Notes under the pieces: generated by a model
Database searches by the model: none
Seen by the model: only the letters and a program-made list of their open reading frames with translations
What the model was told of the DNA's origin: nothing
From: Georgenia subflava
GTDB taxonomy: Bacteria; Actinomycetota; Actinomycetes; Actinomycetales; Actinomycetaceae
Length of the DNA: 64,000 nucleotides
Assembly: GCF_009193155.1 (NCBI RefSeq)
Contig: NZ_VUKD01000001.1
Span: 1,178,001 to 1,242,000, forward strand
Reading direction: 5' to 3'
Program-made: the position numbers and the translations under genes
In this document: positions 1 through 8,937 of the stretch, in pieces
Layout: each line of letters starts with the position of its first letter
Position numbering within the stretch: position 1 is the stretch's first letter

Positions 1-124
1 GGACATCGGCCGGGCCGTGACGACGGCCGCCGGCATCCTGGTCCTGGGCAGACCGGTGCTCGCCACGCTGCGGCGGGCGGCGGTGCGCGCGGCCTTCGTC
101 GCGGCGCCGCAGAAGGACCAGTGA
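1..124 (+). CDS. C-terminal end of an unidentified protein (partial)
   Basis: Only the last 40 codons of a gene entering from the left edge are visible; the frame begins at base 2 and ends with TGA at 122-124. The tail is rich in Ala, Arg and Val, partly hydrophobic, and closes in QKDQ. This is too little to assign a family; a membrane segment or a regulator C-terminus are both possible. The next gene starts 31 bases downstream on the same strand, so the two may share a transcript. Confidence 0.5.
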   Translation, partial: DIGRAVTTAAGILVLGRPVLATLRRAAVRAAFVAAPQKDQ

Positions 125-155
125 CGCCGACCCGCACCCCGGCTACGGTGGAACC

Positions 156-2519
156 GTGGACGCGCGGACCGTGGTCCACGACCTCGTCGGCCGCGAGACC
201 GAGCTCGCCGAGGCGCGCGATCTCCTCCAGGGCCCGGTCAGGCTCCTGACCCTCACCGGGCCACCCGGCGTGGGCAAGACGCGCCTGGCGAACGCCGTGA
301 TGGCCGCAGTCGCGCCCGGCCTGGCCGACGGGGCGGTCTTCGCCGACCTCACCCCGGCGCGCGACCGGCACGGCGCGCTGGGCGAGATCGCCAGAGTTGT
401 CGGCGTCAGCGCGGACGTGGGTCGGCGGACCGGTCAGCGCGTCCACCACGCGCTGCTCGAGCGCGAGCTCCTGCTGGTGCTCGACAACGCCGAGCAGGTG
501 GTCGGGCTCGCTGACGAGCTCACCTCGATCCTCCAGGACTGCCCGCGTGTGCGGCTGCTGGTCACCAGCCGCGAGCGGATGCACCTGAGCGAGGAGCGCG
601 AGCTGCCCGTCGAGCCGCTCGCCCTGCCGGTCGTCGACGCCGCCACGACGGCCGAGATCGAGTCGGCCCCCTCGGTCGCGATGTTCGCCACCGCCGCGCG
701 GGCCGCGTGGCCCGGGTTCCGTGTGACGGACGGCAACGCCGCCGCCGTCGCCGAGATCTGCGTCCGGCTCGACGGACTCCCGCTCGCCCTCATCCTCGCC
801 GCCGCCAGGGTCAGGATGTTCAGCCCCGCAGACATCGCCGCTCGGATTCGCGACCGCACGGCGATCCTCCGGGCTACCAGCCGCGACGTGCCCGAACGGC
901 ACCGCAGCCTCCGCGCGGCGATCTCGTGGAGCGAGGCCGTGCTCGGCGCGGACGAGCGCCGCCTGTTCCGCCGTCTCTCGGTATTCGAGGGGGCGTGGAC
1001 GCTCCGTGCGGCCGAGGGGGTCACCGCCGAGCCCGGGCAGGACGTGGCTCGCACCCTGGAGTCGCTGGTCGACAAGAGCCTCGTGCAGCGCGTCGCGGCC
1101 CCTGGTGCGGAGGCGACCTTCGCGCTGCTCGCGAGCCTGCGCGAGTACGCCGCGGAGCAGCTCGAGGCATGCGACGAGGCAGCGCTCCTCGCCGAGAGGC
1201 ACGCCGCGTACTGCATCGACGTCGCCCGTCGGGTCGAGACCTCGATCGGGACGGCGCGGGAGGGCGTCTACTGGAGCTGGACCACCCGGCACGAGGGCGA
1301 CCTGACCCGCAGCCTGAGCAGGTGCCTCGCGACCGGACGGCACGAGGGTGCGCTGGTGCTCGCCACGGCTCTCGGGTGGACCTGGTACACACGCGGGCAC
1401 CTCGGTGAAGCGGACAAGGTCCTCGATCGCGTGCTGACGGCCGCGGACGGAGCCGAGGTCGCGGACGACAACGACGTCCCCGACGTGCCCGACGACTCCG
1501 ACGTCCCGGACGGCGTCGGACGGCTGCACCCCGAGGTCCTCGCGGCCGCCCGGATCATCGCCGGCGTCATCGCGTGGGGACGGGACGACCTCGAGCGCGC
1601 CGATGCGCTGCTGGAGCCGGCCCGAGCCGACTGCGCGAGACGCGACGACGCGCGCCGGCTGGCGATGGCCTGCGCGTTCCTCGGGCACGTCGCGCGCGAC
1701 AGCGGCCGGCTCGACGACGCCCGCAGCCGGCACGAAGAGGCGGCGCACCTCTTCGACGGCGTCGGCAGCGCGCGCGGAGCGGCGTGGGCACGGTTCGACC
1801 TCGGCCGGGTCGCCTGGCGCCGCGGCGACCTCGACGCGGCGGGCGAGCTCTTCCGGGTCGCGCTGCGCGGGTTCCGGGACGACGGGTACCGCTGGGCGGT
1901 GGCGTGGTGCGCCTGGGCACTGGGGAACGTCGATGTCGAGGTGGGTCACCCCGACGACGGCGCCGGACTGCTGCTGCTCGCGCTCACCGAGTTCGACGCG
2001 ACGTCCGACCTGCGCGGGGTCGCCTCCGCGTGCGAGGCCCTCGCCGTGGTGGCGACGGCGCGCGACCGGCACGCCGACGCCATGCAGCTGGTCGGGGTCG
2101 CGACCGGTCTGCGGCTCCGGATCGACGTTCCGCTCACCGCCGACGACGCGGCCCGGGTCGACCGGGTGGACGGCGCGGCCCGGCGCTCGCTGGGTGACTA
2201 CGTCGCTGATCGCGAGCGCGAGTCCGGGCGACGCCTCTCCGTGGCCGCGGCGATCCACGTGGCGCAGCGGCTGATCACACCGGCGGCGGGACCGTCGGCC
2301 GGTCCGGACATCACCCAGCTCACGCCCCGCGAACGGGAGGTCGTCCGGCTCGTCGCCCAGGGGTGCACCAACCAGCAGATCGGCCGGCGGCTCGACATCA
2401 CGCCTCGGACCGCCGAGACCCACCTGCACCACATCATGGGCAAGCTCGACGTGCGCAGCCGGTCGGAGGTGGCCGTCTGGGCGACCCGGCACAGCCTCTC
2501 CACGGCCTCGCCGGCGTGA
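156..2519 (+). CDS. Large ATP-binding LuxR-family transcriptional regulator (LAL-like)
   Basis: A 787-residue cytoplasmic regulator. The N-terminus carries an NB-ARC/AAA-type NTPase with Walker A GPPGVGKT (residues 35-42) and a Walker B-like LLLVLDNAEQ (105-114). The middle is alpha-helical and Ala/Arg-rich like TPR repeats. The last ~65 residues are a LuxR/GerE helix-turn-helix (LTPREREVVRLVAQGCTNQQIG, then a TAETHLHHIMGKLDVRSR recognition part). Large LuxR ATPases of this kind sense a ligand, oligomerise with ATP and activate promoters; the ligand is unknown. The GTG start at 156 follows a GGTGG a few bases upstream. An acidic Asp/Val/Pro linker at ~431-455 (repeated DVPD) is unusual. The FAD oxidoreductase downstream on the same strand is the obvious candidate target. 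Confidence 0.9.
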   Translation: MDARTVVHDLVGRETELAEARDLLQGPVRLLTLTGPPGVGKTRLANAVMAAVAPGLADGAVFADLTPARDRHGALGEIARVVGVSADVGRRTGQRVHHALLERELLLVLDNAEQVVGLADELTSILQDCPRVRLLVTSRERMHLSEERELPVEPLALPVVDAATTAEIESAPSVAMFATAARAAWPGFRVTDGNAAAVAEICVRLDGLPLALILAAARVRMFSPADIAARIRDRTAILRATSRDVPERHRSLRAAISWSEAVLGADERRLFRRLSVFEGAWTLRAAEGVTAEPGQDVARTLESLVDKSLVQRVAAPGAEATFALLASLREYAAEQLEACDEAALLAERHAAYCIDVARRVETSIGTAREGVYWSWTTRHEGDLTRSLSRCLATGRHEGALVLATALGWTWYTRGHLGEADKVLDRVLTAADGAEVADDNDVPDVPDDSDVPDGVGRLHPEVLAAARIIAGVIAWGRDDLERADALLEPARADCARRDDARRLAMACAFLGHVARDSGRLDDARSRHEEAAHLFDGVGSARGAAWARFDLGRVAWRRGDLDAAGELFRVALRGFRDDGYRWAVAWCAWALGNVDVEVGHPDDGAGLLLLALTEFDATSDLRGVASACEALAVVATARDRHADAMQLVGVATGLRLRIDVPLTADDAARVDRVDGAARRSLGDYVADRERESGRRLSVAAAIHVAQRLITPAAGPSAGPDITQLTPREREVVRLVAQGCTNQQIGRRLDITPRTAETHLHHIMGKLDVRSRSEVAVWATRHSLSTASPA

Positions 2520-2804
2520 GGCGACAATCCCGCACAACGGCACGCCCCTCTCCGCCGGCTTGTCTTCCCGAGGTGCCGCCGTACTACGTGCCGCACATCC
2601 GCAGTGCTTCTCCGCGGGCTTGTCTTGCCGAGGTGCCACCGCGCCGCGTGCCGCACGTCCGCAGTGCATCTCCGCCGTCGCCGGCCGCGGCAGATCGAGC
2701 ACACGGGCGGCGCCAGGTGGCGGGGTGGTGCCCGTACGTGGTTCTCCGGATACCGGCGGCACCCGGGCCGGACGTAGAACGGTGGGACGAGCGAGGAGGC
2801 TCCC
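2520..2804. repeat. Intergenic 60-bp tandem duplication (2551-2670)
   Basis: This gap has no convincing gene. It holds two imperfect 60-bp units end to end, 2551-2610 and 2611-2670, both beginning TCCGCSGGCTTGTCTT and ending GCAGTGC, with the first bases of a third unit at 2671. The final ~30 bases carry the ribosome binding site GAGGAGG of the next gene. No terminator-like hairpin is evident. Confidence 0.75.
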
Positions 2805-4199
2805 ATGACAACGACACTTCCCACCACCACTGTCCGCACCGAGCTGAAGGACTTCAGCGGTGAGCTCATCGGGCCCGACGATCCCGGGTACGACGACGCC
2901 CGCCGCGTCTACAACGCCTCGATCGACCGCAGGCCCGCGCTTGTCGCCCGACCGCGTGGCCCGGCGGACGTCGCGCGCGCCGTCGCGTTCGCCCGGGCGC
3001 ACGATCTGCCCGTCGCCGTGCGCGGAGGCGGCCACAACGGCGCCGGCCTCGGCACCGTCGACGACGGCGTCGTCATCGACCTGCGCCATCTGCGAGAGGT
3101 CGAGGTCGACGCCGCGGCCCGCACGGCCACGGTCGGCGGCGGCGCCACGTGGGGCGAGGTCGACCGGGCCACCAGCGCGTTCGGGCTCGCGACGCCGTCC
3201 GGCATCATCTCGACGACGGGGGTCGGCGGCCTCACCCTCGGGGGCGGCATCGGCCACCTCACCCGCCGGTGCGGGCTGGCGATCGACAACCTGCTCTCCG
3301 CCGACCTGGTCCTCGCGGACGGTCGTCAGGTCACGGCCAGCTCCACCGAGAACCCAGACCTCTTCTGGGCGATCCGCGGCGGGGGCGGGAACTTCGGCAT
3401 CGTCACGAGGTTCGTGTTCCGCCTGCACGAGCTGAGCACCGTCGTCGCGGGGCCGGTGTTCTGGCCGGTCGAGCAGACCGCAGAGGTGCTCGCCGTGTAC
3501 CGGGACCTCCTGCCGGCCGCGCCGCGTGAACTCAACGGGTTCTTCCTGGTCGGCGCGGTGCCGCCGGCGCCACCGTTCCCCGAGGAGCTCCATCTACGCA
3601 CCGTCTGCGGCGTGCTCTTCTGCTGGACCGGAGAGGACGAGGCGGCTGCGGAGGCCGCCGTCGCCCCGTTCCTCGACGCCACCCCGCCGCCTCTGCTCAA
3701 GGCGCTCGCGCCGATGCCGCACCCGGTGATGCAGAGCATGTTCGACGGGCTCTACCCCACGGGTGACCAGTGGTACTGGCGCGCCGACTTCGTCACCGAG
3801 ATCCCGGACGAGGCGCTCGAGATCCACGCCAGGTTCGGTGCCGCGCTGCCGACGTGGAAGTCCACGATGCACCTCTACCCGGTCGACGGCGCCGCCCACG
3901 ACGTCGGGCCGAGCGAGACGGCGTGGAACTACCGCGAGGCGCGGTGGGGTGCCGTGTTCGCCGGGGTCGACGCGGACCCCGCGAACCTCGAGCGGATCAG
4001 GCAGTGGTCGATCGACTACTTCGAGGCGCTGCACCCGTACTCGGCCGGCGGGGCGTACGTGAACATGATGATGGACGAGGGGGAGGAGCGCGTGCGTGCC
4101 AGCTATCGCGACAACTACGGCCGGCTCGCGTCGGTCAAGACGGTGTACGACCCCGAGAACACGTTCCGGGTGAACCAGAACATCCGGCCCGCCACCTGA
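2805..4199 (+). CDS. FAD-binding oxidoreductase, berberine bridge enzyme/GOOX type
   Basis: A 464-residue protein with the PCMH-type FAD-binding domain in the first half and a BBE domain at the C-terminus (roughly the last 45 residues, with Y.DNYGRL and YDPEN.FRVNQNI). The histidine that usually binds FAD covalently lies in RGGGHN (H77). The second, cysteine-linked site of bicovalent enzymes falls near GGGIGHLTRRCG (residues 146-157), where a Cys is present but shifted. Relatives oxidise sugars, alcohols or secondary metabolites; the substrate cannot be read here. ATG is preceded by GAGGAGG. It has no signal peptide, so it is cytoplasmic. It follows the LuxR-type regulator and ends before a strong terminator. 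Confidence 0.9.
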   Translation: MTTTLPTTTVRTELKDFSGELIGPDDPGYDDARRVYNASIDRRPALVARPRGPADVARAVAFARAHDLPVAVRGGGHNGAGLGTVDDGVVIDLRHLREVEVDAAARTATVGGGATWGEVDRATSAFGLATPSGIISTTGVGGLTLGGGIGHLTRRCGLAIDNLLSADLVLADGRQVTASSTENPDLFWAIRGGGGNFGIVTRFVFRLHELSTVVAGPVFWPVEQTAEVLAVYRDLLPAAPRELNGFFLVGAVPPAPPFPEELHLRTVCGVLFCWTGEDEAAAEAAVAPFLDATPPPLLKALAPMPHPVMQSMFDGLYPTGDQWYWRADFVTEIPDEALEIHARFGAALPTWKSTMHLYPVDGAAHDVGPSETAWNYREARWGAVFAGVDADPANLERIRQWSIDYFEALHPYSAGGAYVNMMMDEGEERVRASYRDNYGRLASVKTVYDPENTFRVNQNIRPAT

Positions 4200-4231
4200 C
4201 ATCTCAGTCGCCCGACGGCGGCGGCTCATAG

Positions 4232-4278
4232 ACAACGGGGAAGATCACCTGCGACGGCACAGTGATCTTCCCCGTTGT
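4232..4278 (+). terminator. Perfect 17-bp stem-loop terminator
   Basis: ACAACGGGGAAGATCAC (4232-4248) pairs perfectly with GTGATCTTCCCCGTTGT (4262-4278) across a 13-base loop. It starts 33 bases after the stop of the FAD oxidoreductase gene. There is no long U tract, as is common in actinobacteria. Confidence 0.85.
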
Positions 4279-4600
4279 GTCGCGCGCGTCAGCGCGGCGG
4301 TCGCCACCCGGCACGGGATGTTCGGCCGCGATACGCGGCAGCACCTCCCCGGCGTGCCGGGCCTTGTCCTGAGCAGTGACGCACGCGCCCTCACGGCACT
4401 GCGCCTCCCACGGCATGTCACCTGGCAGCTACCGCTTGCGGCATCCCGCCGCACAGGGGCGCGCCAGGCGCGCCTACTCCCGACGCCACGTCCGCCACGC
4501 CACGCGGCAGCCACCGCTCGCAGCATCCCGACGCAGCAAAGGCGCCCCCGCGCCAGACGCCTCGCTCGACACGCCACGCCTCATGCTGGATCACGTGCCG
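4279..4600. other. Long non-coding stretch upstream of nrdJ
   Basis: About 320 bases without a convincing gene. Two related segments, each containing GGCAGCYACCGCT followed by a GCATCCCG-type stretch, lie near 4426-4455 and 4506-4535 and form a loose duplication. I looked for the conserved GCCACTG box of a cobalamin riboswitch, expected for a B12-dependent reductase, and did not find it. Confidence 0.5.
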
Positions 4601-4601
4601 A

Positions 4602-4649
4602 CCACTACATATGGTGGTTGTGGCAAACATCGGACACCACATGTTGTGA
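4602..4649 (+). promoter_or_regulatory. Pair of NrdR boxes upstream of nrdJ
   Basis: Two 16-bp palindrome-like boxes, CCACTACATATGGTGG (4602-4617) and ACACCACATGTTGTGA (4634-4649), start exactly 32 bp apart, three helical turns. They resemble the NrdR consensus (ACACTATATATAGTGT); their 14-bp cores match about 12/14 and 10/14. NrdR is the zinc-finger/ATP-cone repressor of ribonucleotide reductase genes. The nrdR gene itself is not in this window. The boxes lie 79-126 bases before the nrdJ start, where a promoter would be. Confidence 0.8.
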
Positions 4650-4727
4650 TGACAGGTCGTCAGAACAGGTTCACAATTGGTACGAAAGCCCCGTACCGAC
4701 GCTGATGGCCAAGGCGAAGGAGCGACC

Positions 4728-7700
4728 ATGTCCGTCACCCCGGCGAGCAGGAAGACCGGCACGACCCGAACCACCAAGCGACGCGGACTGAGCGTCCCGC
4801 GCGTGTTCTCCACCGCCGGGGCGCACCCCTACGACGAGGTCGCGTGGGAGCGCCGCGACGTCGTGCAGACCAACTGGAAGACCGGCGAGACCGTGTTCGA
4901 GCAGCACGGTGTTGAGTTCCCGACCTCCTGGTCGCTCAACGCCGCGACGATCGTGACGACCAAGTACTTCCGCGGCGCCGTCGGCACCGAGGCCCGCGAG
5001 ACCAGCCTGCGGCAGATCATCGACCGCGTGGTCGGCACCTACACCGCCGCCGGCCGCGAGAACGGCTACTTCGCCACCGAGGCGGACGCCGAGGTCTTCT
5101 CCGACGAGCTCACGTGGCTCCTGCTGCACCAGGTCTTCGCCTTCAACTCCCCGGTCTGGTTCAACGTCGGCACCGCCTCGCCGCAGCAGGTCTCCGCCTG
5201 CTTCATCCTGTCGGTGGACGACACCATGGGCTCGATCCTCAACTGGTACCGCGAGGAGGGGCTGATCTTCAAGGGCGGCTCCGGTGCCGGCCTGAACCTC
5301 TCGCGGATCCGCTCCTCCAAGGAGCTGCTCTCCTCCGGCGGGAACGCGTCCGGCCCGATCTCGTTCATGCGCGGCGCCGACGCCTCCGCGGGAACCATCA
5401 AGTCCGGCGGTGCCACCCGACGTGCGGCCAAGATGGTCGTCCTCGACGTCGACCACCCGGACATCGAGGAGTTCGTCGAGACGAAGGCCCGCGAGGAGGA
5501 CAAGATCCGCGCGCTGCGGGAGGCCGGCTTCGACATGGACCTCGGCGGCAAGGACATCGTCTCCGTCCAGTACCAGAACGCCAACAACTCCGTGCGGGTC
5601 AGCGACGCGTTCATGCGCGCCGTCGAGGAGGGTGCCGGCTTCGACCTCAAGGCGCGGCAGGACGGCCGGGTCGTCGAGACGGTCGACGCGAAGGGGCTCT
5701 TCCGCAAGATCGCCACGGCCGCGTGGGAGTGCGCTGACCCCGGCCTGCAGTACGACGACACGATCAACGACTGGCACACCTCGCCGGAGTCGGGCCGGAT
5801 CACCGCGTCGAACCCCTGCAGCGAGTACCTGCACCTGGACAACTCCTCGTGCAACCTGTCCTCGATCAACCTCCTGACGTTCCTCCGCGAGGACGGCACC
5901 TTCGACGTCGAGCGCTTCGTCGCCGTGGTGGAGCTCGTCATCACCGCGATGGACATCTCGATCTGCTTCGCCGACTTCCCGACCGACGCGATCGCCGAGA
6001 CCACCCGCGCCTACCGCCAGCTCGGCATCGGCTACGCCAACCTCGGCGCCCTCCTGATGGCCACCGGGCACGGCTACGACTCCGACGGCGGCCGCGCACT
6101 GGCCGCGTCGATCACGTCCCTCATGACAGCGACGGCGTACCGGCGCTCCGCCGAGCTCGCCAGGGCTCTCGGCGCGTACGACGGCTACGCCCGCAACGCC
6201 GCCGCTCATCAGCGGGTCATGCGCAAGCACGCCGCCGCGAACGACGACCTGCGGACGGTCGGCACCATGGACGCCGCCGTCCACGCCGCCGCGACCGAGC
6301 AGTGGCTGGCAGGGAACCGGCTGGGGGAGCGGGACGGGTGGCGCAACGCCCAGGCGTCGCTGCTGGCGCCCACCGGCACCATCGGCTTCATGATGGACTG
6401 CGACACCACCGGCATCGAGCCCGACTTCTCGCTGGTGAAGTTCAAGAAGCTCGTCGGCGGCGGTTCGATGCAGATCGTCAACCAGACCATCCCGCGGGCG
6501 CTGCGCCGGCTCGGCTACGCGGAGGAGACGGTCGAGGCGATCGTCGAGCACATCGCCGAGCACGGCCACGTGGTCGACGCGCCGGGGCTGCGCACCGAGC
6601 ACTACGAGGTGTTCGACACCGCCATGGGTCGGCGGTCGATCGCCCCGATGGGCCACGTCAAGATGATGGCCGCCGTCCAGCCGTTCCTCTCCGGGGCGAT
6701 CTCGAAGACGGTGAACCTGCCCGAGTCCGCCACGGTCGAGGACATCGAGAGGGTGTACTTCGACGGCTGGAAGATGGGCCTGAAGGCGCTCGCCGTCTAC
6801 CGCGACAACTGCAAGGTGGGGCAGCCACTCTCCGACGCCAGGGCCAAGCCTGCGGCCGGGGAGTCGGCCGGGGCTGCTGCTGACACCGTTGCTGCCGATG
6901 CCGCCGGGACCGCCGTAGGCGCCGCAGCCGGGGAGGCCCCAGCCGGGGGCGCGGCGGGCGTGGCGGCAGCGCCGGTGGCCGACGTCCCGTACCGGGCCGT
7001 GCGCAAGCGGCTGCCGAAGCAGCGCCCCTCCGTGACGACGTCCTTCACGGTCGGCGGGGCCGAGGGATACATGACCGCCGGGTCCTACCCCGACGACGGT
7101 CTGGGCGAGGTGTTCCTGCGGCTGGGGAAGCAGGGGTCGACGCTCGCGGGCGTGATGGACGCGTTCTCCATCGCCGTGTCCATCGGCCTCCAGCACGGCG
7201 TCCCGCTGGAGATCTTCGTGCAGAAGTTCACCAACCTGCGCTTCGAGCCGGCCGGCATGACCGACGACCCGGACGTGCGCATCGCGCAGTCGATCATGGA
7301 CTACATCTTCCGGCGGCTGGCGCTGGACCACCTGCCGTTCGACGTGCGCTCGGAGATGGGCATCTTCACCACGACCGAGCGCAACCGTTACGCCGAGACA
7401 GGCTCCTACGCGCCGGCGGAGGTGGACCTCGTCGACCTCAACGAGCCGGCCGCCGACGGGGCGCCCGGTGGCGCGACGGTCGGTCAGGCGGACGCGGTGC
7501 CCGGGTCCGCCGTCGGGCAGCCGGCGACGACGGAGGCAGCGGCGGGGGACGCGCCGGCGACGACGGCGGGGGCAGCGGCGGGGGACGGGCGGACTACGAC
7601 GGCGGACGGGCGGACGACGACGGCGGGGGCAGCGGCGGCGACGTCAGGTGACGCGGCGACGACGGCACCGACGGCGACCACATCACCGACCGGTGCCACC

Positions 7701-7880
7701 CGCGGGTCGGCCCCACGCTCCGCGGGCAGGTCGGCGCCACGCTCCTCGGCGGAGCTCCTCGAGCTCCAGCAGGGCCAGACGGCCGACGCGCCGCTGTGCA
7801 TGTCGTGCGGGATCAAGATGCGCCCGTCCGGCACCTGCTACGTCTGCGAAGGCTGCGGCTCGACCTCCGGCTGCAGCTGA
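4728..7880 (+). CDS. nrdJ: Vitamin B12-dependent (class II) ribonucleotide reductase
   Basis: A 1050-residue adenosylcobalamin-dependent reductase that makes deoxyribonucleotides with or without oxygen. The barrel carries the redox Cys in SACFIL (C158) and the catalytic NPCSE loop (362-366) followed by the SSCNLSSINLL segment. The C-terminal 27 residues form a CxxC...CxxC...C zinc-ribbon/redox tail (CMSCGIKMRP, then CYVCEGCG). The start chosen is ATG 4728, with GAAGGAG 7 bases upstream; an open frame extends further back but has no ribosome site. Two Ala/Thr/Gly-rich linkers (about 704-755 and 907-1010) are longer than usual and encoded by imperfect DNA repeats. Upstream NrdR boxes indicate NrdR repression. 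Confidence 0.95.
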   Translation: MSVTPASRKTGTTRTTKRRGLSVPRVFSTAGAHPYDEVAWERRDVVQTNWKTGETVFEQHGVEFPTSWSLNAATIVTTKYFRGAVGTEARETSLRQIIDRVVGTYTAAGRENGYFATEADAEVFSDELTWLLLHQVFAFNSPVWFNVGTASPQQVSACFILSVDDTMGSILNWYREEGLIFKGGSGAGLNLSRIRSSKELLSSGGNASGPISFMRGADASAGTIKSGGATRRAAKMVVLDVDHPDIEEFVETKAREEDKIRALREAGFDMDLGGKDIVSVQYQNANNSVRVSDAFMRAVEEGAGFDLKARQDGRVVETVDAKGLFRKIATAAWECADPGLQYDDTINDWHTSPESGRITASNPCSEYLHLDNSSCNLSSINLLTFLREDGTFDVERFVAVVELVITAMDISICFADFPTDAIAETTRAYRQLGIGYANLGALLMATGHGYDSDGGRALAASITSLMTATAYRRSAELARALGAYDGYARNAAAHQRVMRKHAAANDDLRTVGTMDAAVHAAATEQWLAGNRLGERDGWRNAQASLLAPTGTIGFMMDCDTTGIEPDFSLVKFKKLVGGGSMQIVNQTIPRALRRLGYAEETVEAIVEHIAEHGHVVDAPGLRTEHYEVFDTAMGRRSIAPMGHVKMMAAVQPFLSGAISKTVNLPESATVEDIERVYFDGWKMGLKALAVYRDNCKVGQPLSDARAKPAAGESAGAAADTVAADAAGTAVGAAAGEAPAGGAAGVAAAPVADVPYRAVRKRLPKQRPSVTTSFTVGGAEGYMTAGSYPDDGLGEVFLRLGKQGSTLAGVMDAFSIAVSIGLQHGVPLEIFVQKFTNLRFEPAGMTDDPDVRIAQSIMDYIFRRLALDHLPFDVRSEMGIFTTTERNRYAETGSYAPAEVDLVDLNEPAADGAPGGATVGQADAVPGSAVGQPATTEAAAGDAPATTAGAAAGDGRTTTADGRTTTAGAAAATSGDAATTAPTATTSPTGATRGSAPRSAGRSAPRSSAELLELQQGQTADAPLCMSCGIKMRPSGTCYVCEGCGSTSGCS

Positions 7881-7942
7881 GGACGGGTCTTCTCCGACGG
7901 TCCTGCCGGACAGGTGACGCCGGCACTGCCACGCAGCAGACG

Positions 7943-7981
7943 CCGAAGGGTTCGTACCGGAAACCGGTACGAACCCTTCGG
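7943..7981. terminator. Perfect 18-bp hairpin (palindrome copy A)
   Basis: CCGAAGGGTTCGTACCGG (7943-7960), an AAA loop, then CCGGTACGAACCCTTCGG (7964-7981). It lies 63 bases after nrdJ and can serve both nrdJ and, from the other side, the minus-strand wall hydrolase. A closely related hairpin occurs at 55165-55203. Confidence 0.85.
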
Positions 7982-8071
7982 GGTGTTTGGCTGGCCTCTC
8001 CCGAACCTCACCGACGGGCTCACCGCTCCCCGGCGACTCGTCGGCTGCCGCCCGGGGGTCGACAGAGACGC

Positions 8072-8106
8072 CGACGGCGGTCGCCCCGGGGGGACGACCG
8101 CCGTCG
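8072..8106 (-). terminator. 12-bp stem-loop terminator after the NlpC/P60 gene
   Basis: CGACGGCGGTCG (8072-8083) and CGACCGCCGTCG (8095-8106) pair perfectly around an 11-base C/G loop. It starts 21 bases beyond the minus-strand stop at 8128. Confidence 0.7.
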
Positions 8107-8127
8107 TGGTGCTGTGTGCGCCGGAAC

Positions 8128-8919
8128 TCACACGCGGCGGAAGCTCCAGCTCGAGCTGTGCGCGCTGATCGGTGCCTCGGACAGCGGCATGCTCGGGTTC
8201 AGTGCCGAGATGTAGTTGCCGTTGCCGGTGTAGATCCCGACGTGCCCGGGCCACACCACGAGGTCGCCGGGGCGGGCCTCGGCGGCCGAGACGCGGGTGC
8301 CGACGCTCTGCTGGCCCGCGGACGACAGCGGCAGGTTGATGCCGAAGTTCTTGAAGACGTACCAGGTGAACCCGGCGCAGTCGAAGCCGGCCGGCGTCGT
8401 GCCGCCCCACATGTACGGGGTGCCCTGGAACTGCCGGGCGTAGTTCACGATGGCGGAACCGGAAGTCGACGCCGAGACCGCGGCCGGTGCGGCAGCGGTG
8501 GCAGTCTGTGCCGGCGCTTCCCGGGTGCCCGCACGTGAGGCTGCCTGCTGGCTCCGGTCGACCTGCTCGGTGACGACCGGCGCGGGCTCCGGCTCGGGAG
8601 CCGCGCTGACCTCGACGTCGGAGGCGACGGCGTCCACCGACCACTCGACGTCGGCCGGGACGGTCACGGTGGGGGTGGTCACCAGGGCGTTGCGCGCCGC
8701 GTCCGTCAGCGAGGTGACGTCGACCTCCGGCAGAGCGGTGGTCGAGGAGTCCGGGGCGGCGGTGGCGGTCGTGGCGGCCATCGTGAGCACGAGGCCCGAG
8801 GTCGCGACCGTCATCAGACCGCGCCGGGCGGACGGTGAGCTGGTCAGCAGGATGGACAGGGGGGTGTTCGGTCGACGAGCCGCGCGGTGGCGTCCGCCGA
8901 GGGTGGTGCTCGTGGTCAA
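8128..8919 (-). CDS. Secreted NlpC/P60 (C40) peptidoglycan endopeptidase
   Basis: A 263-residue exported cell-wall hydrolase. Residues ~33-56 form a signal peptide (ARRGLMTVATSGLVLTMAATTATAA); a disordered Pro/Glu/Val region follows, then the NlpC/P60 domain (~155-263). The catalytic Cys lies in PAGFDCAGF (C181) and the His in WPGHVGIYTG (H226); N235 is a candidate third residue. The family cuts D-gamma-Glu-diaminopimelate links in peptidoglycan during growth and division. The chosen start is TTG at 8919, with AGGAGAGG 6 bases upstream and immediately after a c-di-AMP riboswitch; a longer open frame would run through the riboswitch and is rejected. The presence of the riboswitch itself supports a cell-wall role. 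Confidence 0.9.
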   Translation of the reverse strand: MTTSTTLGGRHRAARRPNTPLSILLTSSPSARRGLMTVATSGLVLTMAATTATAAPDSSTTALPEVDVTSLTDAARNALVTTPTVTVPADVEWSVDAVASDVEVSAAPEPEPAPVVTEQVDRSQQAASRAGTREAPAQTATAAAPAAVSASTSGSAIVNYARQFQGTPYMWGGTTPAGFDCAGFTWYVFKNFGINLPLSSAGQQSVGTRVSAAEARPGDLVVWPGHVGIYTGNGNYISALNPSMPLSEAPISAHSSSWSFRRV

Positions 8920-8937
8920 CGGTGGCCTCTCCTGGCT

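Noticed and set aside
4279-4600. Cobalamin riboswitch upstream of nrdJ
   Set aside because: The conserved GCCACTG box and paired elements are not seen; only NrdR boxes are supported.
4671-7331. 886-codon open frame on the minus strand opposite nrdJ
   Set aside because: A shadow of the highly conserved nrdJ; its translation is His/Arg/Val-rich low complexity with no motif.
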